Of a DNA stretch of 64,000 nt, positions 45,217-53,983 are shown in pieces. The position numbers were made by a program, and so were the translations under genes. This DNA is from an uncultured Caproiciproducens sp. (lineage in GTDB: Bacteria; Bacillota; Clostridia; Oscillospirales; Acutalibacteraceae). Within the stretch, counting starts at the first letter, position 1, and every line of letters starts with the position of its first letter. The notes below the pieces were generated by a model. It saw only the letters and a program-made list of their open reading frames with translations. It did not search any database and was not told the origin of the DNA. The DNA lies in assembly GCF_963664915.1 (NCBI RefSeq), contig NZ_OY761810.1, positions 1,440,661 through 1,504,660 on the forward strand, given 5' to 3'.

Positions 45217-46575
45217 ATGGCAAAATACGATGATTTGGCAAATAGTATTTTGGAAAATTGCGGGGGGACGGAAAATGTTGCGGTGGTCAACCACTGCGCG
45301 ACCAGACTGAGACTTACGCTGAACGATCCGTCGAAGGTCAGCGAAAGCCAGCTGAAAGCAATTCCGGGCGTGCTGGGCGTGGTGCTGCGCGGAAATGAAC
45401 TGCAGGCCGTAATCGGTACCGATGTGGGAAATGTGTACCACGCGTTCATCAAACTGGGCAATTTCAAAAAAGGTGGAAAGGTGGATGAAAACGGAAAGAA
45501 AAATATTGGCGGCACCATTGTCGATTTTATCAGTGGTACTTTTGTGCCGGTTCTTCCAATTCTGGTGGCGGCCGGTCTGGTTTCCGCCGTGCTCAATATC
45601 TGCGTGACCTTTTTCGGACTATCAACGGAAACCGGAACTTATGTCATTATGAACACCATCAACAATGCGGGATTCTTTTTCCTGCCGATTTTCGTCGGCT
45701 ACAGCGCGGCCCGTAAAATTGGAATGACCCCGATGATGGGCGCTTATCTTGCGACGATACTTGTCCACAAAAATATTGACGGTGTTGCCGGATTAAATTT
45801 TCTGGGTATTCCCGTGACACAGGCCTCGTATAATACATCGGTTATCCCAATCATTTTGGGTGTATTGTTTATGTACTATGTAGATAAGGGAATCGATAGA
45901 ATTACAGCGAAGGAAATTAAGTTTTTTGCCAAACCTTTGCTGACGATTCTCATTGTTACCCCGGTTACCCTTATTGTGTTGGGGCCATTGGGTATTATCC
46001 TTGGCAATTATGTCGCTCAGGCGCTGATGTTTATTAATACTCAGCTGGGCTGGCTATCAGTCGGGCTGATCGGCGCTTTCACGCCGTTCTTAGTCATGAC
46101 GGGTATGAATCAGGCGCTGTTCCCGCTGGTATTCGCTTCCATGAGTGCGAACGGCTATGACGCGTTCGTCATGCCGGGAATGCTGGCGGCTAACGTTGCG
46201 GTCGGCGCCGCGGCGCTGGCGGTATGGATGAAATCAAAGGACAAGGATATTAAGGCAATGTCCTTTTCTGCCGGGCTTACCGGCGTGCTTGGCATAACAG
46301 AGCCTTCAATTTTCGGCGTTCTGCTCCGCTTTAAGCGTCCTTTTATTGGCGCAATGATCGGCGGCGGAATCGGCGGACTGTTTGCTGGAATTGTACAGTT
46401 GAAACAATATGCGGTTGTTTCTCCCGGTTTTGCGGCACTGCCGACCTTTATCCCTACGGATGGATCCGGCGTGATGACCAATTTCTATTTGGCAATCGCA
46501 ACACTGGTCATTTCAATGGTTTCCTCCTTTGTGGCTACATGGATTCTGGGCTTTGACGAAAGTAAGGAAGGCTGA
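45217..46575 (+). CDS. PTS beta-glucoside transporter subunit EIIBC
   Basis: A 452-residue protein. The EIIB domain (residues 1-85) has the phosphorylated cysteine in VVNHCATRLRLTL. The EIIC domain has about ten membrane helices, with GTFVPVLPILVAAGLVSAVL, FFLPIFVGYSAARKIGMTP and GITEPSIFGVLLRFKRPF, the latter being the conserved substrate-site region. It ends without EIIA. ATG 45217, preceded by GGGAGG, is preferred to an in-frame start at 45190 that overlaps the glucosidase gene. It takes up and phosphorylates aryl-beta-glucosides or cellobiose-like sugars. Confidence 0.93.
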   Translation: MAKYDDLANSILENCGGTENVAVVNHCATRLRLTLNDPSKVSESQLKAIPGVLGVVLRGNELQAVIGTDVGNVYHAFIKLGNFKKGGKVDENGKKNIGGTIVDFISGTFVPVLPILVAAGLVSAVLNICVTFFGLSTETGTYVIMNTINNAGFFFLPIFVGYSAARKIGMTPMMGAYLATILVHKNIDGVAGLNFLGIPVTQASYNTSVIPIILGVLFMYYVDKGIDRITAKEIKFFAKPLLTILIVTPVTLIVLGPLGIILGNYVAQALMFINTQLGWLSVGLIGAFTPFLVMTGMNQALFPLVFASMSANGYDAFVMPGMLAANVAVGAAALAVWMKSKDKDIKAMSFSAGLTGVLGITEPSIFGVLLRFKRPFIGAMIGGGIGGLFAGIVQLKQYAVVSPGFAALPTFIPTDGSGVMTNFYLAIATLVISMVSSFVATWILGFDESKEG

Positions 46576-46616
46576 TCGGATCACTGTTGCATTGGCTTCT
46601 TCTATATGAGTGTATT

Positions 46617-46655
46617 AAACCCGCTTCTCACAGCAAGGTGAGAGGCGGGTTTTTC
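46617..46655 (+). terminator. Terminator of the beta-glucoside operon
   Basis: AAACCCGCTTCTCAC and GTGAGAGGCGGGTTT form a 15-bp stem with one wobble around AGCAAG, followed by T residues. Confidence 0.92.
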
Positions 46656-46725
46656 AATACGCTTCGAATTTTCTTCTCTACTTATTTTATTACATATTAC
46701 CGTGCAGACACTATATTTAAACAGT

Positions 46726-46735
46726 TGATATATCT
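46726..46735 (+). promoter_or_regulatory. Distal operator-like site TGATATATCT
   Basis: It shares nine of ten bases with the palindrome TGATATATCA and lies 100 bases upstream of the promoter at 46826, in the gap before the dehydratase gene. Confidence 0.45.
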
Positions 46736-46825
46736 GAAAAGATTCTAAAATATTTTATTTAAAAGTCAAAATTGTTGAAAAACATCAATAGTACAGCAAT
46801 GTTAAAATTTATATTTAATTTTGGC

Positions 46826-46873
46826 TTGATTCCAAATAAAAAAAGTGCTACAATCAGGCCATCTGATATATTA
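46826..46873 (+). promoter_or_regulatory. Promoter and operator of the dehydratase-SDR operon
   Basis: TTGATT (46826-46831) and TACAAT (46849-46854) are 17 bases apart. TGATATATTA (46864-46873) begins 10 bases after the -10 box, where a bound repressor would block initiation. The same motif occurs at the other promoters of the cluster; the GntR-family protein at 48861-49529 is the likely binder. Confidence 0.65.
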
Positions 46874-46920
46874 CATGCATTAGGTGCTTGTTGGCTCGTT
46901 TTTTATAAAAGGAGTTTATT

Positions 46921-48006
46921 ATGAGCTGCGAAATTAAAGACATCTCTATTTACAGTGCGGTTTCAAAAATGAGTAAACCGATCGCTGACGCTACGCATAC
47001 CATTTCGGACATTAAGTTTTACATTGTGGAAATCGTTACGGCCGATGGAGTAAAGGGACAGGGTTACCTGCTTAGCTTTCATTATTCTCCGCAAGCCATT
47101 GAAGGGGCACTCAAAGATATCAGGAATTTTATTCTAAACCATCATTTCTGTGTGAATGAAACCTTGAAAATGAGGCAGAGCTACGAACAGAAGTGCGAAT
47201 ATTTTGGCAATCTGGGTCTGCTTCGTTGGGCGCAGGCGGCTGTAAACGTAGCGATGTGGGACGCATGGGGAAAAACCTTAAAGCAACCGATCTGGAAAAT
47301 TTTAGGGTCAAACGGGAAGAAAATTCCGGTGTATGGAAGTGGCGGCTGGATCAGCTACAGTGACGAAGAACTTGTAGAAGAGGCACTGAATTATAAAAAC
47401 AGAGGCTTTACGGCCATTAAACTTAAAGTGGGAAGCTCGGATATGGAACGTGACCTGCGCCGTATCGCCATGGTGCGTGAAGCAATTGGTAAAGACGTCA
47501 AAATTATGATGGACGCAAATCAGGGAATGACCGTGCCCGATGCCATAAAATTGTCCAACCTTGTAAGGAATATGGGAATCCATTGGTTTGAAGAGCCAGT
47601 CGCCAACACTGATTTTGCCGGATATGAAATCATCCGCAATAAAACAGGAATCAGTTTGGCAATGGGCGAGCGCGAGTATGACAACAGCGCGTTAAAACAA
47701 CTGATCAGCCGCAATGCGCTGGACCTGTGGCAGCCGGATCTTATCCGTATCGGCGGCGTCGAGGCGTGGAGAGATACGGCAGCTCTTGCCAACGCTTATC
47801 ACATCCCGTGCCTGCCGCATTATTATAAAGATTATGATGTGCCGCTGCTGGCGACAATCCCGAACTCCTATGGCGCGGAAAGTTTTGACTGGATCGACGG
47901 AATCATCGACAATACGATGAAAATAGAAAACGGCTATGCCATTCAGCGCGAAGGTGACGGATGGGGATTCGAGTTCAAGGAAGAATTTTTGACTCCGGTA
48001 AGGTGA
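46921..48006 (+). CDS. Mandelate racemase/enolase-superfamily sugar-acid dehydratase
   Basis: A 361-residue MR/MLE protein. The barrel carries the KxK base in AIKLKVGSS, metal ligands in MMDANQG, HWFEEPV and AMGERE, and a histidine base in CLPHYYKDYD. The capping domain occupies the first 125 residues. These enzymes remove a proton next to a carboxylate, mostly to dehydrate aldonic or uronic acids to 2-keto-3-deoxy acids. AAAGGAG lies 7 bases before the ATG. The SDR gene follows after 14 bases. The exact sugar acid is not predictable by eye. Confidence 0.88.
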   Translation: MSCEIKDISIYSAVSKMSKPIADATHTISDIKFYIVEIVTADGVKGQGYLLSFHYSPQAIEGALKDIRNFILNHHFCVNETLKMRQSYEQKCEYFGNLGLLRWAQAAVNVAMWDAWGKTLKQPIWKILGSNGKKIPVYGSGGWISYSDEELVEEALNYKNRGFTAIKLKVGSSDMERDLRRIAMVREAIGKDVKIMMDANQGMTVPDAIKLSNLVRNMGIHWFEEPVANTDFAGYEIIRNKTGISLAMGEREYDNSALKQLISRNALDLWQPDLIRIGGVEAWRDTAALANAYHIPCLPHYYKDYDVPLLATIPNSYGAESFDWIDGIIDNTMKIENGYAIQREGDGWGFEFKEEFLTPVR

Positions 48007-48020
48007 AAGAGGGTATTTCA

Positions 48021-48764
48021 ATGTTTGAGCTAACAGGCAGGGTCGGTATTATTACCGGTGCTTCCAGCGGAATCGGCTATGCCACTGCAAATGTCCTTGC
48101 AGAGGCGGGGGCAAAGATTTACGCCATCAGCCGCAGCGGGGGAGCAAAAAATCCGGACGCGTATGTCCATGAAAATATAACCCATATTAAGGGGGATATT
48201 TCTGATTACCCCGCCATGGAAAAATTGATTCCCGAAATTGGGGAGAAGCAGGGCATTGATTTCTTAATCAATAATGCCGGCGTTACAGTAAAAAAACGCG
48301 CCGAGGATGTGACCGATGCGGACTTTGAATATGTGCAAAGGATAAATGTATTCTGCCCGTTTAAACTAAGCGTTTTGTGCTATCCGTATCTAAAAAAGTC
48401 GAAGACGGTTGGCCGCATCATCAATATTTCCAGCATGGCCGCACATATGGGATTTTCACAGGTGGTACCGTACTGCACAAGTAAAGGTGCCGTAATCGGT
48501 ATGACGCAGGGACTGGCAGTGGAATGGGCCAATGATAATATTACGGTTAACAGCATCGCACCCGGATGGTTTCCTTCCGAGCTGACAAAATCCGTGATGG
48601 ACGATGACCGAAAATTAAAAATTCTTGCACGAATGCCTGTACATCAGTTCGGTGACACAAAGGATCTGGGTGCAATGGCGCAATTCCTTCTGTCAGACAG
48701 CGCAACCTACATCACCGGACGCGATTTCGCCGTAGACGGAGGCGCTTTGGCGTTCGGATTTTAG
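48021..48764 (+). CDS. SDR-family oxidoreductase
   Basis: A 247-residue NAD(P)-dependent enzyme. Coenzyme-binding TGASSGIGYATA lies at residues 12-23, NNAG near 85, the catalytic serine in INISSMAAH, and tyrosine and lysine in PYCTSKGAV. The end DFAVDGGALAFGF is typical. It resembles gluconate 5-dehydrogenase and 2-keto-3-deoxy-gluconate dehydrogenase types. The ATG at 48021 with GAGGG upstream is preferred; the open frame from 47961 overlaps the dehydratase. It likely oxidises or reduces an intermediate of the same sugar-acid pathway. Confidence 0.88.
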   Translation: MFELTGRVGIITGASSGIGYATANVLAEAGAKIYAISRSGGAKNPDAYVHENITHIKGDISDYPAMEKLIPEIGEKQGIDFLINNAGVTVKKRAEDVTDADFEYVQRINVFCPFKLSVLCYPYLKKSKTVGRIINISSMAAHMGFSQVVPYCTSKGAVIGMTQGLAVEWANDNITVNSIAPGWFPSELTKSVMDDDRKLKILARMPVHQFGDTKDLGAMAQFLLSDSATYITGRDFAVDGGALAFGF

Positions 48765-48827
48765 ATGCTACAGCGGGATATATATTAGAATTTTCTCTAT
48801 TATAAGACAAGAGACTTAAAATGCCGG

Positions 48828-48860
48828 GTTTTCATGCGGGAGATATATCAGCATGAAAAC
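48828..48860. terminator. Hairpin between convergent genes, with operator-like loop
   Basis: GTTTTCATGC and GCATGAAAAC form a 10-bp stem; its 13-base loop contains AGATATATCA. It may terminate both converging transcripts, though T-runs are short. Confidence 0.5.
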
Positions 48861-49529
48861 TCACGGTGTTAAAGGAGCTTTTCTAAGCGTTTCCAGCGCA
48901 GAGACAAGGGAATTGTTGATGTGGCTTGTAAAAGCCGCCTCAATTTCCGCGTCATCCTCCATCAGTATCGACTGGACAATGCGGTTGTGCTGGCTGTAGG
49001 TAGCAGCTTTGGAGTTGTTGTTATGCAGCAGCGCGCTGAAAATTCCGATGCGGTAGGTGTCCTGCATCAGTTCACGAAACATTCGGATCAGACGCGAATT
49101 TTCTGTGGAGTTTACAATAAATTGATGGAATTCCACGTCCAGGGAATAAAACTGTTTATCGCTTTCAGAGCCGGAATGATCACTGTTTTCCTTAAATTTG
49201 GAATCAAATTCCAAAAGTTTCGCGTAATTGATGTTTCTTTTAAACTTTACCGCCACGGTTGGCTCAATCAGTTTTCGAAGTTGATAAAGTTCCATTACAT
49301 CGGAAGTAATAATCGTTTTGGCGCATGTCCCTTTGCGGGGATATACTTCCACAAGATTTTCCTTTTGCAGCGTAATCAGCGCCTCACGGACCGGAGTGCG
49401 CCCTGCGCAGATCGTTTCCACAATCTGCTTTTCGCTGATATTTTGCCCAGGGTAATACTCGCAGTTCAGAATCTTTTCTTTAATGTATGCATAAGCTGTC
49501 GCCTTAAGATTTGAAGTTGAATTCTCCAT
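48861..49529 (-). CDS. GntR-family regulator with FCD domain
   Basis: A 222-residue FadR-type regulator. The winged helix covers residues 8-68 (AYIKEKILNCEYYPG, SEKQIVETICAGRTPVREAL, LVEVYPRKGTCA). The all-helical FCD domain follows; YSLDVEFHQFIV, SQHNRIVQSI and FTSHINNSL contain the metal-binding aspartate and histidines of the family. FCD domains bind carboxylate ligands such as sugar acids. Its own promoter carries the cluster's operator motif, so it is probably autoregulated and controls the whole group. GGAGG lies before the ATG. Confidence 0.9.
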   Translation of the reverse strand: MENSTSNLKATAYAYIKEKILNCEYYPGQNISEKQIVETICAGRTPVREALITLQKENLVEVYPRKGTCAKTIITSDVMELYQLRKLIEPTVAVKFKRNINYAKLLEFDSKFKENSDHSGSESDKQFYSLDVEFHQFIVNSTENSRLIRMFRELMQDTYRIGIFSALLHNNNSKAATYSQHNRIVQSILMEDDAEIEAAFTSHINNSLVSALETLRKAPLTP

Positions 49530-49548
49530 GTCATACCTCCGTATTCAT

Positions 49549-49595
49549 AGATATATTACTGGAATCATAATATCACATATTTATCGAATGAGCAA
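49549..49595 (-). promoter_or_regulatory. Promoter and operator of the gntR-type gene
   Basis: On the minus strand TTGCTC (49595-49590) and TATTAT (49572-49567) are 17 bases apart, and TAATATATCT (49558-49549) starts 9 bases after the -10 box. It is 9/10 identical to the site at 49676. Confidence 0.6.
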
Positions 49596-49636
49596 TAATA
49601 AACAAAAATATAGGTTGAAAAACAGCATTTATGATA

Positions 49637-49685
49637 TTGATTTTAACACAAGCGGATGATAGAATGGGTTCAACCTAATATATCA
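49637..49685 (+). promoter_or_regulatory. Promoter and operator of the dehydrogenase-TRAP operon
   Basis: TTGATT (49637-49642) and TAGAAT (49660-49665) are 17 bases apart. TAATATATCA (49676-49685) begins 11 bases after the -10 box. Confidence 0.65.
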
Positions 49686-49816
49686 GATATAAAACAAAAA
49701 ACGAGTCAAGCATATAAATAACATAAAGAAAGGGTGTAAAACTTATATTATAGTAATAAAAATTTTGAATTTAAGAATTATTTTAAGCATTATCAATAAA
49801 AAAATGTAAATTAAGA

Positions 49817-49826
49817 CGATATATCA
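49817..49826 (+). promoter_or_regulatory. Second operator-like site CGATATATCA
   Basis: Nine of ten bases agree with TGATATATCA. It lies in the leader, 43 bases before the dehydrogenase start codon. Confidence 0.45.
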
Positions 49827-49868
49827 ACTCCTAATAACTGCGAAACCATGCGTAAAGGGGATCAAACA

Positions 49869-50891
49869 ATGAAAGCACTAATGCTCAAAGAAAAAGAACT
49901 TCTGGAAATGGTTGAAACAGAAAAACCATCCTGTGGGGATGGACAGGCTCTGATTAAGGTCAGTGCGGTGAGTGTCTGCGGATCCGACATCCATGCCTAC
50001 AAAGGGGAAAACGCTTTGCTGAAATTCCCACGCATTATGGGACACGAGGTTTGCGGTATAATTGAAGAGGTAAAAGCAAACACGGACGGATTCGAAGTTG
50101 GGGACAAGGTAATTCTTGTACCATATCTGAACTGTGGCAAATGCATTGCCTGCAGAAAGGGAAAAACAAACTGCTGCAGCAGCCTTTCGGTTTACGGTGT
50201 CCATATTGACGGCGCTATGGCCGAATATGTGGCTGCGCCGCTGACTCACATAATCAAGATAGCGGGGGATATGGACCCGCGTGCAGCAGCGGTAATTGAA
50301 CCCTTTGCAATCAGCACTCATGCGGTTAAACGCACAGGCGTAAAAGCGGGTGACATTATGCTGATCGCCGGCGCAGGGCCTATTGGGCTTGGTGCGGCGG
50401 AAATTGCAAAAACCTTCGGCGCGAAAGTGATGCTGGCGGATGTGGATGCGAAAAGGCGTGCGTTTGTCAAGGAAAACTTTGATTACGATTATATACTGAA
50501 CCCTCTGGATTCCGATTACAGGGAACAGCTTGAAAAAGCGACAAACGGGGATTATCCGGATATTATTCTTGATTCTACCGGCAACAGCAGATCAATGGAA
50601 AACAATGTAGGGTACTTGAGCAATGGAGGAAGGCTGGTCTATGTGGGTATCTGTAAGGGAGACCTGCGGATCAGCGATGTGGAATTCCACAAAAGGGAAA
50701 CCGAGCTGCTTGGTAGCCGCGGAGCTACCAAGGCTGATTTTCAATATGTGATTGACTGTATAAACGCAAAAAAAATCGACACGCGTAAATTTATCACTCA
50801 TGAAGCTCCGTTTTTACAGTGCAAAGAAGCCTTTGACTCATGGGTTGTCAAAGGCGGAGAAGTATTTAAGGCAGTTATTAACATGGAATAA
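49869..50891 (+). CDS. Zinc-dependent medium-chain alcohol/polyol dehydrogenase
   Basis: A 340-residue MDR enzyme. Catalytic zinc ligands are in SVCGSDIHAYKG and MGHEVCG; the structural zinc cysteines are in YLNCGKCIACRKGKTNCC. Coenzyme-binding GAGPIGLGAAEIAK lies mid-protein. It resembles L-idonate, L-threonine and polyol-phosphate dehydrogenases. The ATG at 49869 has AAAGGGG upstream; an ATG at 49848 gives seven extra residues. In this cluster it probably oxidises a sugar acid before or after dehydration. Confidence 0.9.
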   Translation: MKALMLKEKELLEMVETEKPSCGDGQALIKVSAVSVCGSDIHAYKGENALLKFPRIMGHEVCGIIEEVKANTDGFEVGDKVILVPYLNCGKCIACRKGKTNCCSSLSVYGVHIDGAMAEYVAAPLTHIIKIAGDMDPRAAAVIEPFAISTHAVKRTGVKAGDIMLIAGAGPIGLGAAEIAKTFGAKVMLADVDAKRRAFVKENFDYDYILNPLDSDYREQLEKATNGDYPDIILDSTGNSRSMENNVGYLSNGGRLVYVGICKGDLRISDVEFHKRETELLGSRGATKADFQYVIDCINAKKIDTRKFITHEAPFLQCKEAFDSWVVKGGEVFKAVINME

Positions 50892-50931
50892 GAAAACAGG
50901 CAGTAAGTTAAAGGAAATAGGAGGAGAAATT

Positions 50932-51996
50932 ATGAAAAGGACTATAGCAGCAATCATATCTCTTGCGTTGATGGTTGTAACTTTTTCCGGGTGCGGAGGC
51001 ACACAGAAGGCGGCATCTTCAACTGCGGGGACCACATCGAGTACCGGCAGCACAGCTGCCGCGGCGAAGACCGTACAATTTCAGATAGCCTATGAAAACA
51101 ATCCCGGCGAACCGATTGACGAAGCATGCCAGAAATGGAAGAGCCTAATTGAGCAAAAAAGCAACGGTTCCATCAAAGTGGAACTGTTCCCCTCCAGCCA
51201 GCTTGGCAACAAGAGCGACTTAATTGACCAGATGATCGCCGGTGCGGCGGTTTGCACCATCGCCGATGGTGCGTTTTACGCGGAGCGCGGTGTTCCGGAT
51301 TTCGGAATTGTGTTCGCACCCTACCTGTTTGACTCGTGGGATGAATGCTGGAAGCTTACCAAAAGCGACTGGTATGCCGAGCAGAGTAAAAAGCTGGAAG
51401 AGAATGGATTAAAAATTCTTGCTTCCGACTGGATTTACGGTGACAGACAGACCCTGACAAAAAAGCCGGTTCACACTCCTTCCGACATGGCGGGAATGAA
51501 GATACGCGTGGCCAACAGCCCGGTGTTTATCAAGGGGTTCCAGGCGTTGGGCGCCACACCGACACCAATGGCTTTGGGCGATGTTTATACCGCTTTGCAG
51601 CAGGGAACCATTGATGGTCTTGAAAATCCGCTGACCGTTTTGTATAACGGAAAGTATCAGGAGGTCGCAAAATACCTTGTTCTTGACGGGCATGTTAAAA
51701 ACTTTACAACTTGGGCTGTGGGAACCAAATTCTTCAACAGTTTGACTGAGGACCAGAGAAATCTTCTTGTAGCCACAGGAAATGAGGCCGGTCTGATCAA
51801 TAACGATCTGCAGGAAAAATCGGAAGCCACCGCGCTTGAAAAACTGAAAGCGGACGGCGTGACGGTTTATGAACCAACAGCGGCAGAAAAAGCCGAATTC
51901 AAAAAAGCAGCTTTAAAATTCTATGACTATCCTGAAATTACCGGAAAATGGACCCCCGGCCTTTATGATACTGTAAGTAAAATTCTTAAAAGTTAA
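50932..51996 (+). CDS. TRAP transporter substrate-binding lipoprotein (DctP family)
   Basis: A 354-residue solute-binding protein. The lipoprotein signal peptide is MKRTIAAIISLALMVVTFSG with the lipobox cysteine at residue 21. A Ser/Thr/Ala-rich linker follows, then the DctP fold: ELFPSSQLGNKSDLIDQMIAGA, MKIRVANSPVFIKGFQALGA with the carboxylate-binding arginine, and YTALQQGTIDGLENPL. AGGAGGAG precedes ATG 50932; the open frame from 50800 overlaps the dehydrogenase. It captures a sugar acid for the DctQM permease. Confidence 0.93.
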   Translation: MKRTIAAIISLALMVVTFSGCGGTQKAASSTAGTTSSTGSTAAAAKTVQFQIAYENNPGEPIDEACQKWKSLIEQKSNGSIKVELFPSSQLGNKSDLIDQMIAGAAVCTIADGAFYAERGVPDFGIVFAPYLFDSWDECWKLTKSDWYAEQSKKLEENGLKILASDWIYGDRQTLTKKPVHTPSDMAGMKIRVANSPVFIKGFQALGATPTPMALGDVYTALQQGTIDGLENPLTVLYNGKYQEVAKYLVLDGHVKNFTTWAVGTKFFNSLTEDQRNLLVATGNEAGLINNDLQEKSEATALEKLKADGVTVYEPTAAEKAEFKKAALKFYDYPEITGKWTPGLYDTVSKILKS

Positions 51997-52025
51997 TTAT
52001 TTCTTTGAATTCTTATAGATGATTA

Positions 52026-52056
52026 TTTGAGGGAAATTATGTTAATTTCCCTCAAA
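52026..52056 (+). promoter_or_regulatory. Perfect intercistronic hairpin between dctP-like and dctQ-like genes
   Basis: TTTGAGGGAAATTA and TAATTTCCCTCAAA form a perfect 14-bp stem with a 3-base loop, 30 bases after the binding-protein stop. No T-run follows. Such hairpins often protect the upstream message, giving more binding protein than permease. Confidence 0.65.
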
Positions 52057-52085
52057 TACCATGGTTTTTGAGAGGAAATAGATGT

Positions 52086-52589
52086 ATGTTGAAAAAGAAA
52101 ATATGGAATGTATTGATAAATTTAGATTTGGCAGTCGCGGGGATGTCTTTCCTTGCACTGGTTGCCATCACATTTTTCGGTGTGATAAGGCGTTATTTTT
52201 TAAATAACCCGCTTGTATGGGAAGAGGAAGTCCAGCTTTGGCTGTTCCTCTGGACTTCCTTCTTCGCGGGAAGCGCCGCCTTCAGGACAAAAAGCCATGT
52301 GGAAATTGATATGATTGTGGAACTTCTTCCTAAGGCTGTGCAAAAAGTGGTAGGTGTATGTATTTACCTGCTGGTTGTGTTTGTGATGGGATACCTGTTC
52401 TTTAAAAGCAACCTTCTGGTTGCCCAGTTCATTCAAAGCAATAATTCGACCAGTGTGCTACATATTTCCAGTTCTATGATTTATGCGGCAATACCGATTG
52501 GATGCGTACTGATGATTATTAATTACACTGTAGTAACTGCAAAAGATTTTTTCTGTAAAACGGATAGTGCGGAAGGAGGAAATGAATGA
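52086..52589 (+). CDS. TRAP transporter small permease (DctQ family)
   Basis: A 167-residue membrane protein with four helices. NPLVWEEEVQLWLFLWTSFFAGSAAF is the conserved loop of DctQ proteins, and KSHVEIDMI follows. An AGAGGAAA ribosome binding site precedes ATG 52086; an in-frame TTG at 52068 contains that site and is unlikely. The stop overlaps the next start (ATGA), so it is coupled to the large subunit. Confidence 0.9.
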   Translation: MLKKKIWNVLINLDLAVAGMSFLALVAITFFGVIRRYFLNNPLVWEEEVQLWLFLWTSFFAGSAAFRTKSHVEIDMIVELLPKAVQKVVGVCIYLLVVFVMGYLFFKSNLLVAQFIQSNNSTSVLHISSSMIYAAIPIGCVLMIINYTVVTAKDFFCKTDSAEGGNE

Positions 52590-53869
52590 ACCCGATTGTA
52601 ATTGCAGCCATCGTGCTGTTAATCTGTCTGTTTATGAAAGTACCTGTGTTTGTATCCGTACTGGCGGGGAGCGTTTCCTACTTCATTTTGCAGCCGTCAC
52701 TGCCGTCGCTGATTTTTGCCCAGCGTGTGACTTCGGGCATGCAAAGCGTTACATTGCTCGCAATTCCGTTTTTTGTTGCAGCGGGCGTGTTTATGAACTA
52801 TTCGGGCGTCACACATCGCGTGATGAATTTTTGTTCGGTTGTGACCGGACGCATGTCGGGCGGACTTGCACAGGTAAATGTTCTTCTTTCCACACTGATG
52901 GGCGGGCTGTCGGGCTCTTCCCTTGCCGACGCGGCCATGGAAGCTAAAATGCTTGTTCCGGAAATGGAAAAACAGGGATTCTCCAAAGAGTTTTCTTCAG
53001 TAGTCACGGCGGTTTCAGCTATGATTACACCCCTGATTCCACCGGGAATCGCGATGATCCTGTACGGCTCCATTGCCGACGTGTCAATTGGAAAGCTGTT
53101 CATTGCAGGAATAGGGCCTGGCGTGCTGTTATGCGCGGCCATGATGATTCTTGTATCGCGCATTTCCAAAAAACGCGGCTATGTCCCCCTGCGCAACGAA
53201 CCGCTGCCCAAGGGCGAATTTATCAAGGCATTTAAAATGGCATTTTTTCCGCTTTGCCTGCCTGTCATTATTATCGGCGGCATTCGCATTGGAATTTTTA
53301 CGCCGACGGAGGCCGGCTCGGTCGCCATTGTTTACGCGCTGGCATTGGGCATTATCTACAGGGAAATGAACTTTAAACAGTTTATGATCGGCATTAAGGA
53401 AACGGTCATTACAACTGCGACGATTATGTTGATTGTCGGTTCCGCATCCGCTTTTGCATGGATTTTGACAAAAGAGCGGATTCCACAGCAGCTGACAGCA
53501 ATGATTGTTCAGGTAATCGGCAACAAATACCTGTTCCTGATTGTTGTAAATGTTTTCTTGCTGTTTGTCGGTATGTTTATTGAAGGCAACGCGGCAATGA
53601 TTGTGCTTGTTCCGCTTTTGGCGCCGGTTGCGGCAGCCTATGGAATTAATGAAATTCAGTTCGCAATGGTCGTCATTTTCAATATGTCGATCGGGGCACT
53701 GTCACCGCCAATGGGTACTTTAATGTTTGTAACCTGCGGCATTACAAAATGTAAGATAAGGGCGTTTATCAAAGAATCGGTACCGTTTTACATTTTACTG
53801 CTTATATGTTTGCTCTTGCTGACCTATGTACCGTTCTTCTCGACGTTTTTGGTCAACCTATTTTATTAA
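52586..53869 (+). CDS. TRAP transporter large permease (DctM family)
   Basis: A 427-residue protein with about 12 membrane helices. Landmarks are VPVFVSVLAGSVSYF, GGLSGSSLADAAMEAKMLVP, MITPLIPPGIAMILYGSIAD, FFPLCLPVIIIGGIRIGIFTPTEAG and GALSPPMGTLMFVTCGI. It imports the substrate with sodium or protons. It starts inside the end of the small-permease gene and is followed by a strong terminator. Confidence 0.94.
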   Translation: MNPIVIAAIVLLICLFMKVPVFVSVLAGSVSYFILQPSLPSLIFAQRVTSGMQSVTLLAIPFFVAAGVFMNYSGVTHRVMNFCSVVTGRMSGGLAQVNVLLSTLMGGLSGSSLADAAMEAKMLVPEMEKQGFSKEFSSVVTAVSAMITPLIPPGIAMILYGSIADVSIGKLFIAGIGPGVLLCAAMMILVSRISKKRGYVPLRNEPLPKGEFIKAFKMAFFPLCLPVIIIGGIRIGIFTPTEAGSVAIVYALALGIIYREMNFKQFMIGIKETVITTATIMLIVGSASAFAWILTKERIPQQLTAMIVQVIGNKYLFLIVVNVFLLFVGMFIEGNAAMIVLVPLLAPVAAAYGINEIQFAMVVIFNMSIGALSPPMGTLMFVTCGITKCKIRAFIKESVPFYILLLICLLLLTYVPFFSTFLVNLFY

Positions 53870-53892
53870 TGTTAGCTTTGTAATTTTATTGG

Positions 53893-53922
53893 CGCGGCAC
53901 CAAACGGTGCCGCGTATTTTTT
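53893..53922 (+). terminator. Terminator of the TRAP operon
   Basis: CGCGGCACC/GGTGCCGCG stem around AAAC, followed by TATTTTTT. Confidence 0.9.
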
Positions 53923-53935
53923 AGATTAAAAAAGT

Positions 53936-53973
53936 ACAAAAAAACCGCCTTGCCGGTGAAGGCGGGGCGGTTT
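53936..53973 (-). terminator. Terminator of the leftward dehydratase gene
   Basis: On the minus strand AAACCGCC and GGCGGTTT pair and are followed by a T-run. It lies 11 bases past the gene's stop, back to back with the TRAP terminator. Confidence 0.85.
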
Positions 53974-53983
53974 GTACATGATT

